A DNA stretch of 64,000 nt from Stentor coeruleus. Its lineage: Eukaryota > Ciliophora > Heterotrichea > Heterotrichida > Stentoridae. Positions 9,423 through 20,365 of the stretch are shown one piece after another. The notes beneath the pieces were generated by a model. That model saw only the letters and a program-made list of their open reading frames with translations. It was not told the DNA's origin and did not search any database. Position numbers and translations under genes: made by a program. Numbering within the stretch: the first letter of the stretch is position 1; each line of letters starts with the position of its first letter. The stretch spans positions 16,409 through 80,408 of the forward strand of contig MPUH01000214.1 of assembly GCA_001970955.1 (NCBI GenBank), read 5' to 3'.

Positions 9423-10727
9423 AGTTAATAGTATGTAATAATGAGGTATATGATATAAATATTAGAGAAGAATTATGGTTTATATATGATTATTTTCTTT
9501 TTGAGGAGTTAGTCAGTGGAGAATGTAAAATTTTTGGGCTATGGATTGAGCTATGATTTGGGGATGGGGATAGTTTTAATAGAAGAGAAATATTCAAGTT
9601 CATCTTTAGGCTTTGAAAAATCCTTGTATTAGAGTTTTTTCATCTGGATAAACAGATTTTATCTTTGTATATCACCTAAATACGCTTTTAAAATATCTGA
9701 TTCTGCTTCTAACTGCCTGACCAGCCTTTGCTTTTCTGCTAAATGCTTTTTAGATTGTTTGTGCTTTTCTTATAATTCTAGAATTTCCTATTTTTACAAG
9801 CCCAGGCGGTTTTTATTTCATCAATTTCTAGTTGGGACTTTTTTTCTTGATCATGTCACTCTTGAGTTTTCCCATTGAGTCCATTTCTTATTCTGAAAGT
9901 TTTATTGATATTGACTCAAGGTTTTGAATTTCTTTGCATAAATCACGAACTACTTGTTTCAAATGATAACCTAGCATTTGCTGAAGATGTTCAAAAGTCA
10001 AAAATAGTTTATTTTTTCAGCTTTGCAGGTAAATTTTGATTCAATATGAGATGGATTATTAGGTTCAATGAAGATTTTTATATGATAACTTTAAGGAAGT
10101 TGAGATATTTTTTTTTTTTTGAGAATATTCGATGGGATATATGATGAGGACAATTTGAATCTCTGTTTTTACATATCTTATCTAAAATTCGGTATTTTTA
10201 TTTTTACCTGTGGCAAGACTGTCTAGAAAAGGACATCTAATTTTTTTTCTGTTTTTTATATAAATTTTGATATAAAAATTCATTTTAAAGAAACTTTCAG
10301 CATTTGATTAAATGCAGTTGTTATGATAATAATATGAAAACCTAATTAAAAATATAAAAAAATTGTTGAATAATTCTCAATACTTATAAAAGTTTTACTC
10401 TTTGCCATTTAATCAAAAATATTTCATTAAAAACATTTTTCTCATCCATTTACTAATGTAAAGAACTCCTCAGCCAAGTAAAAAAGTCATATAACCAGCG
10501 ACAACAAGTGGTTTAACACACCGAATCTGCCTAAAGAAAGAGATCGTAGGACAAACAAACCTCGATCGGACAAGGTTTAAACCATGCCACCTTAACTATC
10601 ACTCACTTTAACTTTAATTTACTAATAATATATAAACCATATAAAATGTCTCAAGTATTCTTTACCCAAAGTAACTTAACTCAAGGCCAATTTTTACAAA
10701 AACCCAAAATAAACTGGACAATAAAAA
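9423..10727. other. Intergenic with decayed coding sequence
   Basis: Holds a coiled-coil relic on the minus strand (9659-10015). On the plus strand around 10490-10585 one frame reads SDNKWFNTPNLPKERDRR and another, overlapping, QTNLDRTRFKPCHLNYH; neither has a usable start and both meet stops upstream. A short frame from ATG 10646 (MSQVFFTQSN) overlaps the start of the next gene in another frame; no 16-nt GT..AG intron joins them. Confidence 0.45.
9659..10015 (-). pseudogene. Decayed coiled-coil protein gene
   Basis: The minus strand carries consecutive coding-like pieces: LFLTFEHLQQMLGYHLKQVV then RDLCKEIQNLESISIKLSE, a TAA, EMDSMGKLKSDMIKKK, a frameshift, SQLEIDEIKTAWACKNR, a frameshift, ILEL, a TAA, EKHKQSKKHLAEKQRLVRQL then EAESDILKAYLGDIQR and a stop. 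Heptad-like Leu/Ile spacing suggests a coiled coil. At least two stops and two frameshifts show it is dead. No parent gene is visible in the window. Confidence 0.6.
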
Positions 10728-11222
10728 ATGAACATGGCAAGCTATCCTCCAATGCTCCCCCAACTACGAGTTTGCAAAACTAAAGAAATAACTTTAGAAC
10801 CTTCTAGCCAAAGATCTCGCTATTCTCCAATTCCTGTAATTCAAAGAGCATCCAACAGTCCTCAAAACAAAAAAACCTCAAGACTAAAAATAAACGGCCA
10901 AAGTCAGTCTTGTAAGCCAAAAATCAACACTAATCTCAAGCAAATAGCAACAATCGCTGATTTCCAAGATATAAAATTCGAATCTATCAAATGGTCAGGC
11001 AATTCAATCCTTAACCCAGGATTTTTCAGTATCCCCCCTCCAGATCTTCCACGTTACTTCCCTCATATACCCCGTCCATTATCAATATCCAAAAGGATTC
11101 CAGAAATCGAAAAAATTGATGAAATCCCACAGTTCAGAAAAACCAATCTTAAAAAGTTCCCTGAAATAAAAAGCCCTTGGACTTTTCAGCCAGCTAACTA
11201 CATAATTCCAAATGAAGAATAA
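10728..11222 (+). CDS. Unknown Pro-rich protein, 164 aa
   Basis: Single exon from ATG 10728 (MNMASYPPMLPQLRV; the third codon is also ATG) to TAA. The N-terminal half is basic and Ser/Asn-rich (QRASNSPQNKKTSRLK). The C-terminal half is Pro-rich with aromatic residues: FFSIPPPDLPRYFPHIPRPL and SPWTFQPANYIIP. No domain, signal peptide or membrane span. It ends 62 bp before the MAPK-like gene on the same strand. The sequence is not low-complexity enough to be random, and clean start and stop support a real gene. Function unknown. Confidence 0.65.
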   Translation: MNMASYPPMLPQLRVCKTKEITLEPSSQRSRYSPIPVIQRASNSPQNKKTSRLKINGQSQSCKPKINTNLKQIATIADFQDIKFESIKWSGNSILNPGFFSIPPPDLPRYFPHIPRPLSISKRIPEIEKIDEIPQFRKTNLKKFPEIKSPWTFQPANYIIPNEE

Positions 11223-11284
11223 ATTTTTCCTATTTATTATTAATAATTGCCTTCTAAATATTTGCTTTTTGATAATTTATTATA

Positions 11285-12544
11285 ATGGCTAGAAAAAACC
11301 TAACGATACCCAAGCAGACTATTGATTGGAAAGTTGGGCCGAATTATGAGATAATCAAACAACTTGGTGCTGGAAGTTATGGAATGGTATGTGAAGCAAG
11401 ACATTTACCTACTGGAGAACGTGTAGCAATAAAACATGTAGCCAAAATTTTTGATGATATCATAGATTGTAAAAGGCTTCTAAGAGAAATATCTATACTA
11501 AGATACTTAGACCACCCAAATGTTGTTAAAATCCGTGAGATTATAAAACCTAGCAATCTAGACAGTTTTAATGAACTTTATGTCGTCATGGAACATGCAC
11601 AGTCTGATATAAAAAAACTTATAAAAAGCACAATTCATTTAGAACAAGATCATATACAAACGATAATCTACAACACAATAACAGGACTTAATTATATCCA
11701 TTCAGCAAATATTCTTCATAGGGACTTGAAACCTGCGAATATTCTTATAAATGAAGATTGTGAAGTTAAAATTTGCGACTTTGGCTTGGCGAGAAGCGTG
11801 GTTGAAGAAATTAAAGAAGATTTTATGGATTTTGAAGATGATGAACCCCTTCCTCCAGTATCAGAAATAAAAAAACCTACTAAGCCTGGATTAGCAAGAT
11901 CTAAAGCTGGGTTGCAGACTAAAAAAGAACTTACTGGTCATGTTGTTACAAGATGGTATAGAGCTCCTGAGCTTATATTATTAGAAAGAGAATATACAAA
12001 AGCTATTGATGTATGGAGTTTAGGTTGTGTTATAGCTGAATTGTGTGGAATGTTAAAGGAAAATGCGCCAACTTTTATGGATAGAAGTCCTTTGTTTCCT
12101 GGAAGCTCATGCTTTCCTTTATCTCCTGATCATAATACTAAAGTTAGAAGGGCTGGATTCCCTTCGAGTAATAGTGATCAATTAAATGTGATTTTTGATG
12201 TTATTGGTACACCAAATCATGATGATTTAGCTTTGATTACTGATGAAAAAGCTATTGTTTATATTAAAAGCTTTGGACAAAGAGAACCTAAGAGTTTAGC
12301 TTTGATATACCCGCATACTGACCCAGCGCTTATTGAGTTAATGGAAAAAATGATATTGTTTAATAGTGGCAAAAGGTGCACTTGCGAAGAAGCTCTTTCA
12401 CATGAGTTTTTTGATAGTATTAGAGATATGAATAAAGAAAAAAAAGCAGATGTTCCTGCTGATTTTGAGTTTGAACATATTGAAGATATTACAATACAAC
12501 AATTAAGAGAGTATTTCATGCAAGAAATCTTTAAATATCAATAA
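11285..12544 (+). CDS. MAPK-like Ser/Thr protein kinase, 419 aa
   Basis: Complete kinase of the CMGC/MAPK type in one exon. Gly loop GAGSYGMV (28-35), Lys 50 in VAIK, catalytic HRDLKPANIL (Asp 147), DFG at 165-167 and TRWYRAPE (222-229) are intact, so it should bind ATP and transfer phosphate. Two features are odd. The activation-loop position that is T-x-Y in classical MAPKs reads T-G-H (217-219), and about 46 residues, acidic then basic, are inserted between DFGLAR and that motif. A second insertion follows CVIAELCG before the FDVIGTP segment, rich in Pro and Ser (SPLFPGSSCFPLSPD). Lacking the Tyr, it cannot be dual-phosphorylated by a standard MAPKK, so control may differ. Convergent with the DYRK gene. 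Confidence 0.93.
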   Translation: MARKNLTIPKQTIDWKVGPNYEIIKQLGAGSYGMVCEARHLPTGERVAIKHVAKIFDDIIDCKRLLREISILRYLDHPNVVKIREIIKPSNLDSFNELYVVMEHAQSDIKKLIKSTIHLEQDHIQTIIYNTITGLNYIHSANILHRDLKPANILINEDCEVKICDFGLARSVVEEIKEDFMDFEDDEPLPPVSEIKKPTKPGLARSKAGLQTKKELTGHVVTRWYRAPELILLEREYTKAIDVWSLGCVIAELCGMLKENAPTFMDRSPLFPGSSCFPLSPDHNTKVRRAGFPSSNSDQLNVIFDVIGTPNHDDLALITDEKAIVYIKSFGQREPKSLALIYPHTDPALIELMEKMILFNSGKRCTCEEALSHEFFDSIRDMNKEKKADVPADFEFEHIEDITIQQLREYFMQEIFKYQ

Positions 12545-13179
12545 CAGAATTAGATTGTTTAGAGCTTTTTTTATTTTTACTATAGGATATGATTTTTAAG
12601 TTAGGAAAATTGTATTATTATATGGATGAAAAATAATGTTAGAAGTGAATTTTAGTATAAAGAAGCTCATGAGATCAGTTTTTTTTTAATTTTTAAGGTT
12701 TATAATTTTTTGTATTAAAAGTAACCCCAAACTATTTGCTATGTGAAATTGGGGAGTTAAAATAACAGGTTTATTTAAAATCCTAAGTGTTTATAAAATC
12801 TTTAGATATAACTCCTAATACTAGTATTTGTTTAACTTTATTAACCTATGAAGCTATTGTTTGGAAATATGAAAATATCACTTTAAACGTTTTTTGATGA
12901 AGCGAAGGAAATGGTTTAAGTTTAAATTTGAAAGCTAATATTGCTTCTGTGGTTAATAAAATGGCCTAATAGAAGAGGCAAAAAGTGTAAGGAAATTTAG
13001 TATATGCCTCGCCCTAAGTTAAAATCTAATAACCACTATCCNCGCCCTAAGTTAAAATCTAATAACCACTATCCTTTCATTTTTAAAATCCTATTATTTC
13101 AATAACCACACAAATGAAAAAACTCATAGTCAGCAAATTATAAAATCAAAACACAAACTCCTTATAAATCTTAATAAAA
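12545..13179. other. Convergent 3' intergenic region with contig-overlap artifact
   Basis: No gene seen. N at 13042 separates identical 32-bp copies (13010-13041 and 13043-13074), likely an unmerged contig overlap. Confidence 0.8.
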
Positions 13180-14814
13180 TCATATCGCCTCTACCCTTGA
13201 GCTTGTAGAACTCTTAACCGATCGATTATAATTCCTAATCCCCTCCTGTATAAACTCATGATTAAAAGCTTCCTCAGGAGTTATCCTATTTTTCGGGTCC
13301 CAGTCAAAGCATTTCCTCAAAAAGTCCAAAAAATTTTCATCATTCGACCTAACTTTTTCTTCAAGTTTCCTCGTTCCAGGGTATCTTTTTTTTCCTCTAC
13401 TATTCTGAACAATCTTTGGTATATTTCCATCAAAAAACAATTTTTTCCTAGTACCCATTTCAAGTAAATTATTAGGTGGTAAACCTAAAACTTCCATAAT
13501 ACATAACATCTGTTCATGTTCAGATTCTCCAGGAAATAAAGGATATCCACTATGAAGCTCAGCGGCAATACACCCAAGAGACCATATATCTATAGCTACA
13601 GTATATTCAATACCCAACATAATTTCAGGAGCTCTATAAAATCGACTTTGAATATAAGTATAAATTTTTTCATTATCAAAACATGATGATCCAAAATCAA
13701 TAACCTTAATTCCAGATTTATTATATTCTTTTAATAATATATTTTCTGGTTTTAAATCACAGTGGATGATTTTGTTTTGTCGTAAAAAACTTAGACAGGA
13801 AATTATTTGGACTATAAACCTTCGGACTAAAGATAGGGAAAATCCGCGAAAACTATTGGACTTTAAAAGTTCATAAAGGTTGATACTTAGAATTTCAAAT
13901 ATAAGGCAAATATGTTTACGGAAAATAAAATAGTCCATCATTTGAACTGAATGCGATTGGCCATCAGGGTCATGAATTTTCATATGCTGAAGTACTTTGA
14001 TTTCAACTTTACCTTGTTTATGAAATCGTTTTTGGTTCCTAATGATTTTTACAGCAACATGTTTTTTAGCTTTGTGGTCGTAGCATTTGACGACTTGTCC
14101 AAAACTTCCTTTTCCTAATATTGATAGTATTTCATATCTATAAGCTATATGGTCACTAATTACAATTTTATAATCATTTCGATCATCATCATATCCATAG
14201 TTTTCTTCATTAATATCACCTTTGATTTTATTTGAATTTATGCCTAAGTAATGCACTTCGCTATAGTCTAAAAGTTCAGCTTGCTCAAATTTTGTTATAT
14301 ATTGAATGTATTGTTTAAAAACTACTGCTGGTTTTAATGGGAAATTTAATGTTGGTATTGGGGTATCAGGTCCGTTTATAATTGGAACAGTTGGTTTTTC
14401 TCTAGAAATCAAGTTCCTGTGGCCGAGTCTTGAACTTTTGATATCTTCTTTAGGCTTTATAGCTTCTGATGTATCAGAAATACCCTCGCGTGACTGTGGA
14501 GTTAATTGATTTGCGAAAAGTACTGAACGATTAAAACTACCATTTAGCTTTATCACTGTAGTATTACCTGAATTCATTGTACTATTAAACCCTTCTTTTT
14601 CTGAAAGGACAGGCAGACCATTGTCCATACTATGACGAGATGAGTAATAGTATTTTGGGGATTGGAGCTCATTGATTTGGATTGGACGAATTGGAGATAT
14701 TTCGTTTTTAGATTGGAGTTGAGTTATATGGACTGTTTTTTTTTTCAAGGGCTTACGGTTGATTGACCTGATTTTGATTGTTTTAAGTCTGGGAGATGCT
14801 TTGGGTCCATTCAT
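13180..14814 (-). CDS. DYRK-family dual-specificity protein kinase, 544 aa
   Basis: One exon, ATG 14814 to TGA. The N-terminal ~200 residues are basic and Ser-rich. The segment DYKIVISDHIAYRYEIL resembles the DYRK-homology box that precedes the kinase domain in class II DYRKs. The domain then shows GKGSFGQVV, VAVKIIRN, HCDLKPENILL (Cys in place of Arg in the HRD motif, as is usual in DYRKs), the DFG in KVIDFGSSCF, and YTYIQSRFYRAPE. The YxY in the activation loop is the tyrosine DYRKs autophosphorylate during translation, after which they act on Ser/Thr. IDIWSLGCIAAEL and the C-lobe are complete. DYRKs act in growth, cell polarity and cytoskeletal control. Confident family call; the exact subfamily is less certain. 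Confidence 0.93.
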   Translation of the reverse strand: MNGPKASPRLKTIKIRSINRKPLKKKTVHITQLQSKNEISPIRPIQINELQSPKYYYSSRHSMDNGLPVLSEKEGFNSTMNSGNTTVIKLNGSFNRSVLFANQLTPQSREGISDTSEAIKPKEDIKSSRLGHRNLISREKPTVPIINGPDTPIPTLNFPLKPAVVFKQYIQYITKFEQAELLDYSEVHYLGINSNKIKGDINEENYGYDDDRNDYKIVISDHIAYRYEILSILGKGSFGQVVKCYDHKAKKHVAVKIIRNQKRFHKQGKVEIKVLQHMKIHDPDGQSHSVQMMDYFIFRKHICLIFEILSINLYELLKSNSFRGFSLSLVRRFIVQIISCLSFLRQNKIIHCDLKPENILLKEYNKSGIKVIDFGSSCFDNEKIYTYIQSRFYRAPEIMLGIEYTVAIDIWSLGCIAAELHSGYPLFPGESEHEQMLCIMEVLGLPPNNLLEMGTRKKLFFDGNIPKIVQNSRGKKRYPGTRKLEEKVRSNDENFLDFLRKCFDWDPKNRITPEEAFNHEFIQEGIRNYNRSVKSSTSSRVEAI

Positions 14815-15909
14815 AATTATTTATATTTAAAGAAACTTTTTTCTCACAAAGAAGATTTATGTCAATAGTCACCTTTCTACAAAGCTTTTTCTAAAATTCA
14901 TATCAGACATCTATTTTTACTATAACAAAAAAATAATCACTTAATCTAATTTTCACCACAGATAGCATAAAACCATAAATCTTTTAATAGCTTTATTTCT
15001 CAACAATAATTCCATATACCCCAAAATCAACATTGCAGCCTCTCTATTTTATTACTTCAAAATCAAACTTTTCTCCTTTATTTCTTCAAAAAAAATAACC
15101 CACAAATTCAAACCACGATTTTTTCATTAAAAACATATAAAATATCTATTGAAAACTATAAAAAACAGGCAATTTTCAAGTCAGTTTTTTAATAAAACAA
15201 AAAAAAAGCTGTCACATAATAATCAATTTTAAAAAATTTCTTAAAACTTAAAATTATCTTTGATATAATTATATATTCAGGAAATTAGATAGAGTCTATC
15301 AAATCACATCACATTATCTGCTAAATGATGATTTTTTTCTAATAGATGTTTGAGTATGTATTTTCATTTTTTTTGATTGTATTGAAGGTAATCATTATAA
15401 TAAAATCAAGAATATGAATCTTGAAAATATTAATCAATCATAATAGTATTTTATGCAAACGATAAAAAAAAAATTGATTACACATTTTAATAATTTCTTA
15501 TCAAACAAAACTATTAACTCTCATCATATCATTTATATTAAAATATCTAATACAAAAGCATTTATCCCTAAAATATTATCGTAACTACAAATTTTACATC
15601 TTAAATCTAAACAGCAATTTAATTTCTTTTACCTATATTTCTTATAAATCCACTAAAAAATTGTCACACTTGCAAGCAAACCAATTAATTTAAAGCATTA
15701 CCCTTCCAATACTTTTCTCTCCTAATTTCTTCAGCTCTAAATCAAAAATCCTTGAACTACCCAAATCTGCTCCCTATTAATCCAAGAATTCAAAAAAATC
15801 CATTCAAAATAAAATCTCATCATTACTTTTACATACACAAAATTTCCTTTATTCTCTTCAAATCAATCCGAATTCACAGAATAACAATTTCTTCATATAA
15901 TTTTAACTA
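14815..15909. other. Intergenic, AT-rich
   Basis: No gene or clear relic recognised. It separates the divergently transcribed DYRK gene and the unknown 419-aa gene, so both promoters lie here. Confidence 0.6.
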
Positions 15910-17169
15910 ATGTCATGTCGTATTTTTACCTTTTCCGACTATCGAATCGAAACTTCTCAAGGCACTCGAGATTCAACCCCTTCAAAAACTAAAAAAAATC
16001 CAGAGCCCAACGCGTTGAAATTCTTCAGGTCTTTGTCCTGGATATTTTTCAAAAGTATTTCAACTGTATTCATAAAACTTAAAAACCTCAAGCCACCTGA
16101 AATGTCTTTGTCTATAGTAAAACCAATCCAACAGTTAGTATTGACAATACAAAAGAAAGCTTTTACTAATAAACTTTGGGCTTATTATAAAATCAAAAAC
16201 TTTCGTGAATCTACTTCGATGTCCATGACTTATTTTAATAGAATCTCTACTGCTCCTAGTATGCATAATACTGCTCAACAATTTCAAAGCACTTCGAAAA
16301 CTAAAAGAAGAAGCACTTTTTTGCTTGATCAGAAATTTTCAAAAGTTTCTAAGATGGTTTTTATTGTGAATAAACAGCTACAGACTTCTTTACTTAGGAC
16401 TTTTTGGCTGATTTATACATGGGAAGGACAATCAGTTTGGGATGGGCCATGGAGGAGTCAGAAAGAAAAAGCTAAGGAAATGATCAGGATATTAGAAAAA
16501 ACTAAGGATAAAAGGGTGAAAGTTGCATTTGAGATTGTGAAAAGCATAAAAGAAAAAGCTAGAAACAAAGCTTTTCTATCATATTTTATCGCCCCTGGGT
16601 CTATGAGAGGGATGAGTATGATTATAAACTTTGTAAAACGTAAAGAAAAAGATCATTTGCGATATGGGGTAAAAAAAATCCTTTCAAAATACAAGTCTGT
16701 CTATAAACAATACCTGGCAGCCAAAAACATATTCACAATTTTATGCATGAAACAAGCCCAAATAAAAAAAGCTTGTTTTCCTAGCATAAGTTCATATTCT
16801 TACTCAATGAAAATTATGAAGAAAATTAACTACTTTGCTTATAAAATTTCGTTTTTTATGAAAATACGTAAAGCTTTTGGTTTTTTTAGGATCAAGTCAT
16901 TTTCAACAAACAAAGCGACATATACAAGAAAAATTGTCCAGATCCTAGACAAGCATTATTTGTTAAGAGCAGCATTTTCTTTTGTGTATATTAAAAAATT
17001 CGCTAAATCCAAACCTACACGTAGAATTTACACCCAAACGCGAAGAGAATCCCCTAAGCTTATAACTTTGCCTACAATATTCTTAAGAGGAGACCCTGGA
17101 AATGTTTATGAAGGTAGCACATATAGGCATTGTACTAGAAAAAATTATTCATTAAAATTCTATAAGTAA
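15910..17169 (+). CDS. Unknown basic, helix-rich protein, 419 aa
   Basis: Single exon, ATG 15910 to TAA. The protein is strongly basic and rich in aromatic residues. Several segments look alike by eye: KKAFTNKLWAYYKIKNF, TSLLRTFWLIYTW, KARNKAFLSYFI, KIRKAFGFFRIKSF and LLRAAFSFVYIKKFAK. Each has a basic run, then AF or a similar hydrophobic pair, then aromatics and another Lys. This recalls loosely repeated helices of calmodulin- or centrin-binding proteins (IQ or Sfi1 type), but the repeats do not match a defined consensus. No signal peptide; no convincing transmembrane segment. Function unknown; a cytoskeletal or Ca2+-binding-protein partner is only a guess. Confidence 0.7.
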   Translation: MSCRIFTFSDYRIETSQGTRDSTPSKTKKNPEPNALKFFRSLSWIFFKSISTVFIKLKNLKPPEMSLSIVKPIQQLVLTIQKKAFTNKLWAYYKIKNFRESTSMSMTYFNRISTAPSMHNTAQQFQSTSKTKRRSTFLLDQKFSKVSKMVFIVNKQLQTSLLRTFWLIYTWEGQSVWDGPWRSQKEKAKEMIRILEKTKDKRVKVAFEIVKSIKEKARNKAFLSYFIAPGSMRGMSMIINFVKRKEKDHLRYGVKKILSKYKSVYKQYLAAKNIFTILCMKQAQIKKACFPSISSYSYSMKIMKKINYFAYKISFFMKIRKAFGFFRIKSFSTNKATYTRKIVQILDKHYLLRAAFSFVYIKKFAKSKPTRRIYTQTRRESPKLITLPTIFLRGDPGNVYEGSTYRHCTRKNYSLKFYK

Positions 17170-17277
17170 TACTATGTTTTTTTTTTTTATAGTAACTACA
17201 ATCTAATCATAATTTTCTTGATGATTATTTGTAAACTTTGAATGATTATAGATTTTTTAACTGTATTATATATAAAT

Positions 17278-18126
17278 ATGAATTATTATAGCCCTAAAGC
17301 TTCTGATGGCGAGGCTGGCCGAGCCCTACACTTCCCAGTCTATCGTATTAATTATAACTTAACACCAGATAGCAGGAAAAACTATAAACCCCCAACACAT
17401 CTAAACTCATCTTTATATAATCCTATAAGAAAATCATTAGAGCCAGAATCAAAACCAAGCTACTCCTCACCAACTTCCTCTGGGAATTCACAGAAATGTG
17501 TCTTACGATGCCAATGTGGTAACAAAAACCCTGAAGCCCAAGCTATCTTTGAAGCAGATGAAAGTCCGTTAGTACTTCAAGAGCTTGGTAGAGTCCAAAC
17601 ACCTTATTTTAAAAAAAATAATGATGAAAATATTGACCAACTTAAAGATCTCTGTGAAAAACTTATATTAGAACAGCAAATTATCAAAAGAAAAATTCAA
17701 AACCAAGAATTCATTATTAATAAAATTGGATCAAGAGGGGAATCTCGTAATAATCAAAGCATTAATTTTCCTTCAATTCATAAAAACCATAACTATAAAT
17801 ACAGTTCAAAAGGAGGAAGGTATATAAACTCAGAAGATACAATAAATACCCCATATTCTGATAAAAAAGACAATGAAAACTTTTCTATCAAGTTAGCAGA
17901 AAGTGCTATTTTACCTATAAACAGTGCTGATAGAGAAAATGTTGATTATTCTCAAATACTTTTTAGCTGTATTAAAAAATCCCCCCCAAATGAATCAGAT
18001 CAAAAACTGTTTTCTAAGTTTAGTAGAGCACTTAATTCTAGAAGCTCACCAGCTAAGTATTATAAGGATCAGCCAAAAATCATGAGATATCAGAGGTTTC
18101 CAAAAGAAGTGTTTACCCCGAAATAA
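17278..18126 (+). CDS. Unknown protein with CxC-type motif and coiled coil, 282 aa
   Basis: I chose ATG 17278 (MNYYSPKASDGEAGRALHFP) over the in-frame ATG at 17242, because the intervening 12 codons are hydrophobic and AT-biased like the flanking non-coding DNA. The N-terminal 70 residues are Pro/Ser/Tyr-rich. CVLRCQCGNKNPEA near residue 65 has closely spaced cysteines that might bind metal but match no known finger. Residues about 115-150 (NIDQLKDLCEKLILEQQII) have coiled-coil character. The rest is Ser/Asn/Lys-rich and probably disordered. It ends in TAA. No homolog recognised. Confidence 0.65.
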   Translation: MNYYSPKASDGEAGRALHFPVYRINYNLTPDSRKNYKPPTHLNSSLYNPIRKSLEPESKPSYSSPTSSGNSQKCVLRCQCGNKNPEAQAIFEADESPLVLQELGRVQTPYFKKNNDENIDQLKDLCEKLILEQQIIKRKIQNQEFIINKIGSRGESRNNQSINFPSIHKNHNYKYSSKGGRYINSEDTINTPYSDKKDNENFSIKLAESAILPINSADRENVDYSQILFSCIKKSPPNESDQKLFSKFSRALNSRSSPAKYYKDQPKIMRYQRFPKEVFTPK

Positions 18127-19120
18127 TTATTATTTTGTATAACAAAATAAGTAAATTATAATTTGTTTTTATAGATAAGAGATTAGTTTATGATGTCGGA
18201 ATTAGGAATTAATTTTTTTTTTTATAGGAAGAGTTTTAGGTATTGATATAGAAAAAGTATATTAGGGTTTATGATGTTTATAATAAAGAGATTAAAATAT
18301 ATGTTATTGATATATTATTAGTGATTATAAATTGAACTTATTCCTACATATATAGCTATACTCAGTGCTTTAACACAAAGATACATTATTTAGCTGATAT
18401 CTGAAAAATATTATCTTCCGGCAACAGATATTTTAAAGATGATTAGAAGCTGATGTTTTGGGATTTGATGCCATGCTTCAATAAAAAATCCCAAAGTAAA
18501 AAGTCTGATAAAGTTATAAGCTTTGATTTTGAAGTATATTTAGAACTTAATTACAAAAAAGTACTGAAGTAAAAACTTAAAAAAATCATCATGAAACTGA
18601 GGAAAATCCAAATATTTCTCCTTTCTTGCATACTATAAATAATAAATAATATTCTGACTATTATGAAAATGCCACAGAACTTATTAACTTGTTGCAAATA
18701 TTATTAAAGTAGTTTAATAAATTTAGGGGGAAAATAATTTATAGTTATTAAAAAGTCTAGAAAGGTAGAAATGTTAAAGAAGAAAATCAAATTCAATTAG
18801 TGAAATTTATAGGGGAAAATAATTTATAGTTATTAAAAAGTCTAGAAAGGCAAAAATGTTAAAGGAGAAAATCAAATTCAATTAGTGAAATTTATAAGCC
18901 TAAGTATTTTGATGCTTTTTAAATAAACTTTTTGATTATTGAAGTGAAGAAGAAATAACTTTTTCTAATTCAACCAAACTTAACTAATTATATATATCAA
19001 ATACTTTTATAACATAAATCATATAATAAATCTTTAATAATATTTTTATTATATTTACATATTTCAAGCCCTAACCTTAAAATAATTATATCCCTAATAA
19101 AGTATATATCATAACAAAAA
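18127..19120. other. Intergenic with a coding relic and a tandem duplication
   Basis: Around 18420-18720 the plus strand reads through many stops but contains protein-like pieces: HHETEENPNISPFLHTINNK then YSDYYENATELINLLQILLK. This is a probable old relic of unknown family. It is followed by an 85-bp tandem duplication (18727-18896). Confidence 0.4.
18727..18896. repeat. 85-bp tandem duplication
   Basis: Two adjacent 85-bp units beginning ggggaaaataatttatagtt; they differ at a few bases (ggtagaaatg/ggcaaaaatg, aaagaag/aaaggag). Confidence 0.9.
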
Positions 19121-19543
19121 ATGCTAAAAATTCAAAAACTAATAAATAGGCAGGTTATTAAATACATGGCATTGATATTTGATAAGTACGGTGGTGAAAG
19201 GTTTTTGGATACCCTCCTTAATGCATTATATGCAAGAAATCTTTCAGATTCGAACTTACAAAACTTTTACAGTGACAAAGATGTAAATAAAATCAAAAAC
19301 AAAAATCGAGAGCTTTTATTAGCAGCTTTTAGTCCTTCAGCAGAGCATTTTTCTATATCAGTAAAGCGTGTACATGCTGATTTAAGAATAACCGAAGCAG
19401 CTTTTGATAGTTTTGTAAAAAATTTGAACTTGGAATTAGTGACCTTTAAAGTTCAAGAAGAAGATATTGAAGAGATATTGATTGTCGTGAATTCATTTAA
19501 AGATGATATAGTTTCTGCATATATAGAAACTGATTATGCTTAG
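19121..19543 (+). CDS. Truncated (2/2) hemoglobin, 140 aa
   Basis: One exon, ATG 19121 to TAG. The pattern fits the truncated globin fold: FDKYGGERFLDTLLNALYAR (A/B helices with the Gly-Gly turn), NLQNFYSDKDVNKIKNKNRE (C-E region), LLLAAFSPSAEHFSISVKRV, then HADLRITEAAFDSFVKNL. The His of VHADLRIT is the expected proximal heme ligand on the F helix. Length is normal for the family (about 120-140 residues). Such proteins bind O2 or NO; ciliates such as Paramecium and Tetrahymena carry them. No targeting signal is evident. The distal region lacks the usual Phe-Tyr at B9/B10 in a form I can place with confidence, so ligand preference is not predicted. Confidence 0.85.
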   Translation: MLKIQKLINRQVIKYMALIFDKYGGERFLDTLLNALYARNLSDSNLQNFYSDKDVNKIKNKNRELLLAAFSPSAEHFSISVKRVHADLRITEAAFDSFVKNLNLELVTFKVQEEDIEEILIVVNSFKDDIVSAYIETDYA

Positions 19544-20365
19544 GAATAATTAATTATTGTAGAGATTGAAGGAATGTAAGGGTTTTTTTGTTATAAAATA
19601 AGAAAATTTGATAGGAAAACTTAGTTGTAAAATAGGGAAATTAAGTTTTAGGTTATTTAGTTATGTTATGAAGTGTATGATTGAATTGGGATATGCATTG
19701 AAATAAAAAATTAGCTTGGAAATCGAAATAGGATTTTAGTTAAAATATGTTGTGTAAATGGCTAGAAATTAAGACAATTAGATAATTTTGAATAGAAATT
19801 CATATATTTTGATGATAAACTAAAAGGTCAGAGTTACTATTTTTTATGAAAAAAAACATAAAATTGTATGAATGATTATTAATATAAGTATGGAGTCTTT
19901 ATGAAAATATAATACATATTTTCTGAATTTATTATATGTGGTTTGATATTGTCTTACTTTTTTGAGTATGTAAAAATAATGTATAAAGCATTTATCTTGT
20001 TTGTTTTTGTAACACTTGGAATTTTGTTTATTGTATTATTTCAATGTTTTCAAGAATAAATCAATTAANATTGTATTATTTCAATGTTTTCAAGAATAAA
20101 TCAATTAATCAATAAAATTTTGCAGCACTCAGTCGGATTTTTATTGATAAAATCAATTTTGGCTTATTGAATATCTGTACCAAAATGCAATAGAGATAAA
20201 TTACATAAAAATCTAAGTAGATTTTAAATTTTAAATCCAAATCATAAAAAAATTAGCATATTCACACAAAAAACCCTCCAATCCTAGCAAAAACACACAT
20301 ATCACTATTAAAATATAAAATATTATGTCAATTATCTATGATATCTTCAAGTTTTTATTAATAAT
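19544..20365. other. Intergenic with contig-overlap artifact
   Basis: No gene seen. N at 20069 separates identical 39-bp copies (20030-20068, 20070-20108). Confidence 0.8.
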
